A DNA stretch of 64,000 nt. Source: Natrinema sp. SYSU A 869. Lineage in GTDB: Archaea > Halobacteriota > Halobacteria > Halobacteriales > Natrialbaceae. The stretch lies in assembly GCF_019879105.1 (NCBI RefSeq), contig NZ_CP082249.1, forward strand, positions 2,294,001-2,358,000. The letters run 5' to 3'. This document shows positions 7,672-15,397 of the stretch, piece by piece; position 1 is the stretch's first letter; every line of letters starts with the position of its first letter. Under the pieces are notes generated by a model that was given only the letters and a program-made list of their open reading frames with translations, was not told where the DNA came from and ran no database searches. The translations under genes were made by a program, and so were the position numbers.

Positions 7672-8658
7672 ATGGTAGCAGTACTGTATGCGATCGAGCG
7701 GCCGTTCATGCGAAAGACGTTCGAAGCGATCGACCGTCACGTGGACGTCGAGTCCGCGTTCGTCCCGGTCCGAGCGGACGCGCGGGGCTGTAGCGACCGC
7801 ATTGACGAGATCGAGGTTCGCGACCCCGAGGCGGTCGACGAAAACGTACGGGCAATCGATCCCGGTGTCGTCGTCTACAACCACCGGTTCGGCATCGATC
7901 GGTTCACGTTCTACGAGGAGTACCCGCTCGTTCACGTCCGCCATGGCGCGTCGATTGGTCGCGGCGAGATCAAGGTTACGACGGAGACGATCCTTGAGCA
8001 CGTCGCCGCCGCGCTCGCGCCCGGAGAACGCTGGGCGCGGGCGTACCGAGCCGCTGCACCGCCTGACGTGCGGGTCGCCGTCGTCGGAATCCCAGAAGCC
8101 GACACGCTGGTCGGCGCGCCGCCGCCCCGCGAACGCCGGGTGCTGTACGCGCCGACCAACTATCTGGTCGGCCGCGGCGCGTACGCGAACACTGCTCGCT
8201 CGGTCGTCGAGTGCTTCGCTGACACGGAGTACGAACTGCTCTTTCGGCCCCACCCAACCGACAGACGCGAAGGGCCGGGGCTAGCCATCACTCGAGCGTG
8301 CCAGGATCGGATCGCCGAGATCCCGAACGTCGTCTTCGATACGGCGACGACGTCCACCGAGAGCATGCGTCGATCGGACGTGCTCGTCTCGGATTACTCC
8401 GGCTCGATCGCCGAGTGGCTCCACACCGGCCGGCCGCTCATCCAGCTGACTGACATCGACGCACCGGACCGCGAGGTCCCTCGGATCGGCGTCACGGCAG
8501 ACGCCATCGACCTCGCACTCGTCGACGAGTTGTACCGCAACGGCGAGTCCGACGCCGTGACGCGCCGCCGGGCGTCGTGGCTCGAGCGTCTCGGCATCCC
8601 GATGGACGGACGGGCCGGCGAGCGCGCCGCCAGCGAGGTGTGCCGATGCGTGGCGTGA
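7672..8658 (+). CDS. CDP-glycerol glycerophosphotransferase-like protein
   Basis: A 328-aa protein with the glycerophosphotransferase (TagB/TagF) C-terminal pattern. LLFRPHPTDRR (about residue 195) is followed by the signature RSDVLVSDYSGSIAEWLHTGRPLI (about residues 236-259), in which bacterial enzymes bind CDP-polyol; an early VHVRHGAS corresponds to the usual HG motif. Bacterial relatives transfer polyol phosphate from CDP-polyol to a lipid-linked acceptor. The downstream nucleotidyltransferase start lies inside this gene (13-nt overlap), so both probably act in one pathway, making a polyol-phosphate-modified surface glycan or lipid. The substrate is inferred. An in-frame ATG 24 nt upstream is an alternative start. 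Confidence 0.72.
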   Translation: MVAVLYAIERPFMRKTFEAIDRHVDVESAFVPVRADARGCSDRIDEIEVRDPEAVDENVRAIDPGVVVYNHRFGIDRFTFYEEYPLVHVRHGASIGRGEIKVTTETILEHVAAALAPGERWARAYRAAAPPDVRVAVVGIPEADTLVGAPPPRERRVLYAPTNYLVGRGAYANTARSVVECFADTEYELLFRPHPTDRREGPGLAITRACQDRIAEIPNVVFDTATTSTESMRRSDVLVSDYSGSIAEWLHTGRPLIQLTDIDAPDREVPRIGVTADAIDLALVDELYRNGESDAVTRRRASWLERLGIPMDGRAGERAASEVCRCVA

Positions 8659-9326
8659 TCCTCGCCGCGGGCCGGGGCGGACGGATGGGTCACTACACCG
8701 ACGACGTTCCGAAAGCCTTCCTCGAGTTCGACGGCCGAACGCTGTACGATCGCCAGCACGCCCTGCTCGAGCCACACGTGGACGGAACAAGCGTCGTGCT
8801 GGGCTATCGCCACGAGACCGTCCTCGACAGGTACGATCCCGCGGATCCGATCGTTCTCGGGGGCTGGGACCGATACGAGAACGCCGCATCGCTGCTCCTC
8901 GCGCTCAGACGTATCGACGATGACCTGCTGGTCATAAACGGCGACGTACTCGTCGATGAACGCGAGATTGGGCGGCTCGTGGGAGCGTTCGACGCCCACG
9001 ACGGTCATCTCAACCACGTCGGCTGTATTCCCGGGGTACAGGACACGGAGACGGCGATTCGCTGGGACGACTCGGGACGCGTGACGGCCTACGGTCTCAT
9101 CGAGGGCCATCAGCACGCCGGGTTCGGGATCGTGAGCAGCGACCACCGGGCAGCGGCGATCCGAATCCTGCGAGAGCGGCTCCACGACTGGTACCCCTGC
9201 GTGTACCCACGGACACCGACCCATCCGCTGCTGATCCCAGCAGACCGACATCTCGAGATCAATCGACCGTGCGACCTCGAGCGGGCTCACGCGTGGCTCG
9301 CGTCCGAACGGATTCAGTGCGCATGA
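8646..9326 (+). CDS. Sugar-phosphate/choline-type nucleotidyltransferase
   Basis: A 226-aa NTP transferase. It opens with the nucleotide-binding signature MRGVILAAGRGGRMG followed by the substrate lysine in PKAFLEFDG, and has the metal-binding INGDVLVDE around residue 100. The size and the pattern LVINGDVL resemble LicC-like CTP:phosphocholine or CTP:polyol-phosphate cytidylyltransferases, which suits its overlap with a glycerophosphotransferase-like gene: it would make the CDP-linked donor. The exact sugar or polyol cannot be read from sequence. The ATG overlaps the previous gene by 13 nt. Confidence 0.78.
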   Translation: MRGVILAAGRGGRMGHYTDDVPKAFLEFDGRTLYDRQHALLEPHVDGTSVVLGYRHETVLDRYDPADPIVLGGWDRYENAASLLLALRRIDDDLLVINGDVLVDEREIGRLVGAFDAHDGHLNHVGCIPGVQDTETAIRWDDSGRVTAYGLIEGHQHAGFGIVSSDHRAAAIRILRERLHDWYPCVYPRTPTHPLLIPADRHLEINRPCDLERAHAWLASERIQCA

Positions 9327-9487
9327 CCGACGACCAAACGACGCGGGGAAGTCGCGGCGAAGCAGTGTCGACGTCGGACCGCGACGGGCGTCATTCACCT
9401 GTCGAGACGTATTCGCTACCCTCTCATTCCGAACTCGAGTACACTCTGCCTAATTGGACAAATATTGGGAGAAAAGCAAAATATTGA
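9323..9487 (+). CDS. Short ORF coupled by ATGA overlap (possible remnant)
   Basis: A 54-codon frame starts in the ATGA that also ends the nucleotidyltransferase gene, the classic geometry of translational coupling. The predicted peptide (MTDDQTTRGSRGEAVS...) is polar, has no motif I recognise and ends in a basic KAKY. It could be the stub of a third enzyme of the operon lost by deletion, or chance. The next gene (GDPD) begins 28 nt later and has its own AT-rich promoter-like stretch (AAAATATTGATAG) inside or just after this frame. Confidence 0.3.
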   Translation: MTDDQTTRGSRGEAVSTSDRDGRHSPVETYSLPSHSELEYTLPNWTNIGRKAKY

Positions 9488-9515
9488 TAGCTGCTGGCTG
9501 ATCGGAACCCGATAG

Positions 9516-10217
9516 ATGGAGATTATTGGCCATCGTGGCTGTGCAGATCAGAATCCAGAGAACACCCTCCTCGCAATCCGTGAAGCCGCCCGACGACTGC
9601 CCGCAGTCGAGATCGACGTTCGACGCTGTAAGTCGGGCGAACTAGTGGTGTTTCACGACGCCACCCTCGAGCGCGTCACCGACACGGACGGACGCGTCTC
9701 GGAGACAGTGTGGGCCGCCCTCCGTGAATTAACTGTCTTCGACTCCGGCGAATCGATTCCACGCCTCGAGACGGTATTGCAGGCTGTTCCGGACGGGACG
9801 ACCGTACAACTCGAGTTGAAAGAGCGCGGCATCGCCGCGGACGCGATGCAACTCGCGATGGCGGCCGGTACCGACATCCGCGTCACGTCGTTCCTCCCCG
9901 AGGCGCTCGCGGAAGTCGAAGCAAGTTGTCTAGACGTTCCGAACGGTCTCCTCTTCGGGGATGAACCGGACGCCAACCTCTCGCGGGCCGTCGACCTCGC
10001 GTGTACGCACGTGTTCCCCCACTACGACCTCTGTGTCGACACCGACGTCGTCTCCGCCGCACGAGATCACGGGCTCGATGTCATCGCCTGGAAGGCGGCG
10101 CGAACGGTCGACGACGTGCGCGCCCTGTCCGAGGCCAACGTTGACGGCGTCACCGCGGATCGATGGGACGTTGCCCCGCCCTCGCTCGAGATGGCCGCCG
10201 AATCACGGCAGTTGTAG
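9516..10217 (+). CDS. glpQ: Glycerophosphoryl diester phosphodiesterase
   Basis: A 233-aa GDPD-family TIM barrel. Diagnostic features are IGHRG (His6 and Arg7, catalytic base region), ENT at residues 15-17, EIDVR (metal-binding Glu/Asp) and VFHDATLERVTD with the second catalytic His. It hydrolyses glycerophosphodiesters to sn-glycerol-3-phosphate and an alcohol. There is no signal peptide, so it acts in the cytoplasm. It follows the polyol-phosphate pair by less than 200 nt, which suggests turnover of related glycerophosphate polymers or phospholipid head groups. ATG at 9516 with AT-rich AAAATATTGA 31-40 nt upstream. Confidence 0.9.
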   Translation: MEIIGHRGCADQNPENTLLAIREAARRLPAVEIDVRRCKSGELVVFHDATLERVTDTDGRVSETVWAALRELTVFDSGESIPRLETVLQAVPDGTTVQLELKERGIAADAMQLAMAAGTDIRVTSFLPEALAEVEASCLDVPNGLLFGDEPDANLSRAVDLACTHVFPHYDLCVDTDVVSAARDHGLDVIAWKAARTVDDVRALSEANVDGVTADRWDVAPPSLEMAAESRQL

Positions 10218-10279
10218 CGACATGCCGTGTGGTAAGCAGTTCGTGCGATACCCGGTCTGACACACCCCAATCGTGGTGC

Positions 10280-10984
10280 CTATCCACCAACGCCGCTTCC
10301 ACAGTGTTCGTCAAGCGTCTCTCCAATTGCCTCGAGGTACTCCTCGGGGTCGTATCCCAGCCGGCCGATCCAGACGTCCTGATACGATGGATGCAGAATC
10401 GGAACGAGCCAGACGTCGAGCTGTTCACACCACACCGGCTCGAGCACGCTGTCGATAAACCCCTCGAGTGTCCGATCTTCGGCCGCAAGTACAGTCTTCG
10501 TCGCGTGCTTCCCCGTCGCGAGCACGACCGCCGGATCTACCTCCTCGAGTTCGGTCAGCAGGTGGGTCCGGCAGTTCGCGCGCTCTTCGGGGGTGGGTTC
10601 GCGGTTCGTGGTGGGATCGTCAGGATCGGCTGGAAAGCATTTCACCGCATTCGTATAGTAGGCGTCGTCGCCGTAGCCAATCCCTTCGACTATTTGGCGG
10701 ATGCGCCGACCGGAGTGGCGCGAGGTGTAGGCCTTGCCGGTCCAGTTGCCGCCCTGCCAAGGGTCGGCGTCGGGGTTGCCGTGACCGGGAGCCTCGCCAA
10801 CAACCACGACGTCGGCGTCGAGATCGCCGGTTCCCCACGAGATGCATTCGCGGTTCTCAGTGAGGGCCGGACAGCGTGCGCAGTCAGGCTCGAGGACGTT
10901 ACGATCGCTCGGATAGGCGGGATCGTCAGTGGTTGCCGAATCGGATTCGGCGTCGATGTCAGGGTCGGACGCTGGCACATTCAC
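10280..10984 (-). CDS. Uracil-DNA glycosylase, Fe-S type (family 4/5)
   Basis: A 234-aa protein with four cysteines placed for a 4Fe-4S cluster: Cys35 and Cys38 (CARC), Cys116 (NAVKCFP) and Cys138 (RANC). The active-site motif GEAPGHGNPDADPWQGGN (residues 63-80) and the late ILHPSYQD match the thermostable UDG superfamily. It would excise uracil from DNA in base excision repair. Its N-terminal 25 residues are acidic and low in complexity. It is transcribed against its neighbours and stands alone. Confidence 0.88.
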   Translation of the reverse strand: MNVPASDPDIDAESDSATTDDPAYPSDRNVLEPDCARCPALTENRECISWGTGDLDADVVVVGEAPGHGNPDADPWQGGNWTGKAYTSRHSGRRIRQIVEGIGYGDDAYYTNAVKCFPADPDDPTTNREPTPEERANCRTHLLTELEEVDPAVVLATGKHATKTVLAAEDRTLEGFIDSVLEPVWCEQLDVWLVPILHPSYQDVWIGRLGYDPEEYLEAIGETLDEHCGSGVGG

Positions 10985-11094
10985 GGATACGTCCGCGACG
11001 GGTTATGCCAGTCGGTTCGGTGTTCTCGAGCCATGCGACCGCGTCGCACGCGAGGGGACAGGTTTACCTTGGACGGGCGGATAACAGCGTTCTA

Positions 11095-11325
11095 ATGACA
11101 TCGATCGGTCCGGAACTACTCGCGGAATCACTCCAATTGATTGTTTACACCGCTGTCGCCGGCGTGCTGACGGTCGGCGGCGTGCTCGTCGAACAAGCGA
11201 GCGTCCAGCACCTCGGAACCGGCGAGACGATGATCGCGCTGTGGTTGGCCGCGCTCGGCGGCGTCATGCTCTACGCCGGTGCGTACGGACTGGGCTACAA
11301 AAAGGTCCTCTCGCAGTACGTCTGA
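11095..11325 (+). CDS. Small two-helix membrane protein
   Basis: A 76-aa protein with two hydrophobic stretches (about residues 10-30 and 42-64) and the ending GYKKVLSQYV. The sequence between the helices (VEQASVQHLGTGE) is polar. I chose the ATG at 11095 because the frame upstream is arginine-rich and out of character. I do not recognise a family; it resembles conserved haloarchaeal hypothetical proteins. It lies 129 nt before ileS and may share transcription with it. Confidence 0.6.
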   Translation: MTSIGPELLAESLQLIVYTAVAGVLTVGGVLVEQASVQHLGTGETMIALWLAALGGVMLYAGAYGLGYKKVLSQYV

Positions 11326-11454
11326 TCGGCCGCGATACCGACTCGGTTTCTCGGATAGCTTTCGGATACCCATCCGCCGCCCGCGAGCGGTGGCGACTGC
11401 GGGGTGATCCACAATATCGATTCCTCTTTACTGTCGGAGGCGATTAGGTCGGGT

Positions 11455-14400
11455 ATGAGCAGGTTCGGCGAGGTCGACGACCAGTACGACCCACACGAAC
11501 TCGAGCAGCGGGTCTTCGAGTACTGGGACGACGTCGACGCCTACGAGCAGACGGTCGAGCACCGATCGGACGGTGAGTCCTACTTCTTCGTCGACGGCCC
11601 GCCGTACACGTCGGGATCGGCGCACATGGGAACCACCTGGAACAAGTCGCTGAAAGACGTCTATCTGCGCTTCCTGCGGATGCAGGGGTACGACGTCACC
11701 GACCGGCCGGGCTACGACATGCACGGGCTCCCTATCGAGACCCGCGTCGAGGAACGGCTGGGCTTCGAGAACAAACAGGACATCGAGGAGTTCGGCGAGG
11801 AGAACTTCATCCAGGAGTGTAAGGACTACGCCGATGAGCAACTCGAGGGGCTTCAGTCCGACTTCCAGGACTTCGGCGTCTGGATGGACTGGGACGACCC
11901 CTACCGGACGGTCGAACCGGAGTACATGGAGGCCGCCTGGTGGGGCTTTTCGAAGGCCGCCGGTCGCGGGCTCGTCGAGAAGGGACATCGCTCCATCTCG
12001 CAGTGTCCGCGCTGTGAGACTGCCATCGCGAACAACGAGGTCGAGTACGAGGACGTTGAGGACCCCTCCATTTACGTCACGTTCGACCTCGAAGATCGGG
12101 ACGGCAAGCTCGTCATCTGGACGACGACCCCGTGGACGGTTCCAGCCAACACCTTTGTCGCCGTCGACGAGGAGGGCGACTACGTCGGCGTTCGCGCGGA
12201 GAAAGACGGCGAGGAGGAACTGCTCTACATCGCCGACGCGAAACACGAGGACGTCCTGCGGGAGGGCCGCTACGACGACTACGAGGTCGTCGAGGAACGA
12301 ACGGGTGAGGAACTGCTCGGCTGGTCCTACGAGCACCCCCTAGCTGAAGAGGTGCCCGACCACGTCGACGCCGAGGGAGTGTTCGAGGTCTACGCTGCCG
12401 ACTACGTCGACACTGACGGCGACGGCACCGGGCTCGTCCACTCCGCGCCCGGCCACGGTGAAGTGGACTTCGAGCGCGGTCGCGAACTCGGGTTCTCGAT
12501 CTTCTGTCCGGTCGGCGGCGACGGCGTCTACACCGAGGAGGCCGGCAAGTACGAGGGCCAGTTCGTCAAGGACGCCGACGATGAGATCATGGCCGACCTC
12601 GAGGACAACGGCGCACTGCTCGCGTCCGGGACCGTCAATCACAGCTACGGTCACTGCTGGCGCTGTGATACAGGGATCCTCCAGATCGTCACCGACCAGT
12701 GGTTCATCACGATCACCGACGTCAAGGACGAACTCCTCGCAAACATCGAAGACAGCGAGTGGCACCCCGAATGGGCACGGGACAACCGCTTCCGCGACTT
12801 CGTCGAGGAGGCACCGGACTGGAACGTCTCCCGCCAGCGCTACTGGGGCATTCCGCTGCCGATCTGGACGCCCGAAGACCGGGACGACGACGAAGACCGG
12901 ATCGTCATCAGTGACCGCGAGGAGCTCGCCGAGCGCGTCGATCAGGATATCGATCCCGACGCAGTCGACCTGCACAAGGACACCGTCGACGACCTGACGA
13001 TCACCGACGGGGACACTACCTACACTCGCGTTCCCGACGTGTTCGACGTCTGGCTCGACTCCTCCGTCGCGTCATGGGGCACCCTCGATTACCCCTCGGA
13101 CGACAGCCGGTTCGACGAGCTCTGGCCCGCCGACTTCATCCTCGAGGCCCACGATCAGACCCGGGGCTGGTTCTGGTCCCAGCTGGGCATGGGCACTGCC
13201 GCGCTCGGCGAGAGCCCGTACCAGGAGGTCCTGATGCACGGCCACGCGCTCATGCCCGACGGCCGTGCAATGAGCAAGTCCAAGGACATCCTGATCGATC
13301 CCCACGAGGCCATCGACCGCCACGGCCGGGACGTGATGCGCATGTTCCTCCTCTCGAACAACCCGCAAGGTGAGGACATGCGCTTCGACTGGGACGGGAT
13401 GCAGACGATGGAGAACCACCTCCGGACGCTGTGGAACGTCTTCCGGTTCCCGCTGCCGTATATGCGGCTGGACGAATTTGATCCACAAGAGGCCACGCTG
13501 GACGAGGTTGATTCGGACCTCGAACTCATCGACGAGTGGGCCCTTGCCCGCTTGCAGTCCACGAAGGCTGAGATGACCGCCCAGTTCGAGGAGCGCCGGC
13601 AGGACAAGGCGATCGACGCGCTCATCGAGTTTATCGTCGAGGACGTCTCGCGGTTCTACGTGCAGGCGGTCCGCGAACGTATGTGGGCCGAAGAGGACAG
13701 CGGCTCCAAGAGCGCAGCCTACGCGACGATCTATCACGTGCTCCGGGAGAGCGTCACCCTGCTCGCGCCCTACGCGCCGTTCATCAGCGAGGAGATCTAC
13801 GGCACGCTGACCGGAGATGAGGGCCATCCCACGGTTCACATGGAGGACTGGCCCGTCGTCGACGAGTACTGGGAGGACGAACAGCTTGAGGTCGACGTCG
13901 CCCTCCTCCGCGCGATCGAGGAAGCCGGCGCGAACGCCCGTCAGCAGGCCGGCCGAAAGCTGCGCTGGCCCGTCTCGCGGGTCGTCGTCGCCGCCGACGA
14001 TCAGCGGGTCGTCGACGCTGTTTCCCGCCACACCGAACTGCTCGAGGACCGGCTCAACGCCCGGGAGATCGAACTCGTCTCGCCCGACGAGCGCTGGGGC
14101 GAACTGCGGTACAGCGCCGAGGCCGACATGAGCGAACTCGGCCCGACCTTTGGCGACCGCGCCGGCCAGGTCATGAACGCGCTCAACGAGGCCCGGATCG
14201 ACGAGCCGAGCCTCGAGTCGATCGAGGACGCCGTTTCGGACGTGCTCGAGGACGGCGAGGAGATCACCGACGAGATGGTTTCCTTCGTGACCCAGACGCC
14301 CGACAGCGTCGCCGGCACCGCGTTTAGCACCGATGGTGACGACCGCGGCGTGGCTTACGTCGACGCCTCGCTGACCGACGATATCGAGAGCGAGGGCTAC

Positions 14401-14661
14401 GCTCGCGAGGTCATCCGTCGGGTCCAGGAGATGCGCAAGGACCTCGAGCTCGACGTCGAAGAGCGGATCGCGCTCGAGTTCGCGATCGACGACGATCGCA
14501 TCGCCGACCTCGTCGCGGATCACGAGGATCTGATCAGCGAGGAGGTTCGCGCTGACGAACGCCGTGCTGTCGAGGACGGCCACCGCAAGGAGTGGGAGGT
14601 CGAAGGCGTGACGGTGGAGATTGCGATCGAGCCGCTGGCGGCTGCGGAAGTGTCAGACTAG
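11455..14661 (+). CDS. ileS: Isoleucyl-tRNA synthetase
   Basis: A 1068-aa class I aminoacyl-tRNA synthetase. The HIGH-type motif is HMGT in GPPYTSGSAHMGT (residues 48-60) and the KMSKS loop appears as AMSKSKD (about residue 605). A large editing insertion lies between the motifs (TTTPWTVPAN about residue 223 is the CP1 editing signature), and the C-terminal half has the archaeal/eukaryotic-type anticodon domain. It charges tRNA-Ile and edits valine. I chose ATG 11455 because CTCTTTA lies about 28 nt upstream, fitting leaderless transcription. Its last ~14 codons are duplicated 175 nt downstream. Confidence 0.97.
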   Translation: MSRFGEVDDQYDPHELEQRVFEYWDDVDAYEQTVEHRSDGESYFFVDGPPYTSGSAHMGTTWNKSLKDVYLRFLRMQGYDVTDRPGYDMHGLPIETRVEERLGFENKQDIEEFGEENFIQECKDYADEQLEGLQSDFQDFGVWMDWDDPYRTVEPEYMEAAWWGFSKAAGRGLVEKGHRSISQCPRCETAIANNEVEYEDVEDPSIYVTFDLEDRDGKLVIWTTTPWTVPANTFVAVDEEGDYVGVRAEKDGEEELLYIADAKHEDVLREGRYDDYEVVEERTGEELLGWSYEHPLAEEVPDHVDAEGVFEVYAADYVDTDGDGTGLVHSAPGHGEVDFERGRELGFSIFCPVGGDGVYTEEAGKYEGQFVKDADDEIMADLEDNGALLASGTVNHSYGHCWRCDTGILQIVTDQWFITITDVKDELLANIEDSEWHPEWARDNRFRDFVEEAPDWNVSRQRYWGIPLPIWTPEDRDDDEDRIVISDREELAERVDQDIDPDAVDLHKDTVDDLTITDGDTTYTRVPDVFDVWLDSSVASWGTLDYPSDDSRFDELWPADFILEAHDQTRGWFWSQLGMGTAALGESPYQEVLMHGHALMPDGRAMSKSKDILIDPHEAIDRHGRDVMRMFLLSNNPQGEDMRFDWDGMQTMENHLRTLWNVFRFPLPYMRLDEFDPQEATLDEVDSDLELIDEWALARLQSTKAEMTAQFEERRQDKAIDALIEFIVEDVSRFYVQAVRERMWAEEDSGSKSAAYATIYHVLRESVTLLAPYAPFISEEIYGTLTGDEGHPTVHMEDWPVVDEYWEDEQLEVDVALLRAIEEAGANARQQAGRKLRWPVSRVVVAADDQRVVDAVSRHTELLEDRLNAREIELVSPDERWGELRYSAEADMSELGPTFGDRAGQVMNALNEARIDEPSLESIEDAVSDVLEDGEEITDEMVSFVTQTPDSVAGTAFSTDGDDRGVAYVDASLTDDIESEGYAREVIRRVQEMRKDLELDVEERIALEFAIDDDRIADLVADHEDLISEEVRADERRAVEDGHRKEWEVEGVTVEIAIEPLAAAEVSD

Positions 14662-14689
14662 TTGCCGCCGGGCGTTGCAAGGGAATTCT

Positions 14690-14724
14690 CAGAACGGGAG
14701 GCGAAGCCGACCGTTCTGCTTTTT
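14690..14724 (+). terminator. Hairpin plus T-tract after ileS
   Basis: CAGAACGG pairs with CCGTTCTG across a 13-nt loop and is followed directly by CTTTTT. The stem begins 29 nt after the ileS stop. Archaeal termination depends mainly on the T-tract, so the stem may be secondary. It precedes the small duplicated-tail ORF. Confidence 0.6.
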
Positions 14725-14746
14725 GGTCCAGATTTTTCGAGGAGGG

Positions 14747-14836
14747 ATGAGCGAGTATACGAGCGAATCCGACGAGAAAAAGGTGGATGCCGAGATCGCG
14801 ATCGAGCCGCTGGCGGCTGCGGAAGCGTCGGACTAG
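14747..14836 (+). CDS. 29-codon ORF ending in a copy of the IleS C-terminus
   Basis: The frame starts MSEYTSESDEKK and ends AEIAIEPLAAAEASD; IleS itself ends VEIAIEPLAAAEVSD. The DNA under the shared ending differs at only a few positions across about 45 nt, so it is a partial tandem duplication of the ileS 3' end rather than convergence. Whether the microprotein is made is unknown. GGAGG stands directly before the ATG, too close for a usual Shine-Dalgarno. It may be only a duplication scar. Confidence 0.4.
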   Translation: MSEYTSESDEKKVDAEIAIEPLAAAEASD

Positions 14837-15011
14837 CGGCCATCGAGTCCGGACATCGAGTCGTTCGAAGCGTTTCGCAGACCGAATGGCGGTATCGCTG
14901 ACCTGTTTCTGTGGCCTGGTTTCACCTGCCGTTCGGAGATCCATCCGATATGCGACTGTGTGGACGGAATAACTGAGCAAAACTCTCTACAGAAGGACGC
15001 GGTCTATTCTG

Positions 15012-15147
15012 TACCGTGGCGGCAGGGAATCGCCACGCCCTCCCCAGCCGATTCACTCTCTCCCTTCGGTCGATCGCTCATCCCTCGCACGGCTTCGCCG
15101 GCCGCCTTCGCTCTCGCTCAGCCGGCCACCAGCGCGCGCCACCGCAT
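15012..15147 (-). repeat. Structured dispersed repeat, copy B (short, inverted)
   Basis: Read on the minus strand it runs ATGCGGTGGCGCGCGCTGG ... GCGAGGGATGAGCGA ... ATCGGCTGGGGAGGG ... CCCTGCCGCCACGG. It has both conserved ends, but the two right-hand hairpins present in copies A, C, D and E are missing, which makes it about 60 bp shorter. It lies in the gap between ileS and the metallopeptidase gene, where I see no other gene from 14837 to 15397. Confidence 0.8.
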
Positions 15148-15397
15148 ACCGGTTGCACAGTCCGAAGTGATCCAGCGATCTCCTGTCCTGTTCGACCCGA
15201 CAGAGAGGACACAACTGAGGACCGTTCAACGACCTCCCGTGGGGAAAGTCCCCGACCCGATGGTCTGATTGTTTCGGATCGGCGTTCCCGCTCGAGTCGC
15301 TGGTGACTCGCGAGCAGTCACGTCGAACGTTAGTCATCTGCTGGTGATAGTATCGGTGTCATAAACGTCTTGAACGCTGACTCACCAGAAACGAGTA

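Noticed and set aside
13072-14583. A 503-codon minus-strand frame inside ileS
   Set aside because: Lies wholly antisense to a clear isoleucyl-tRNA synthetase; no domain is recognisable in it.
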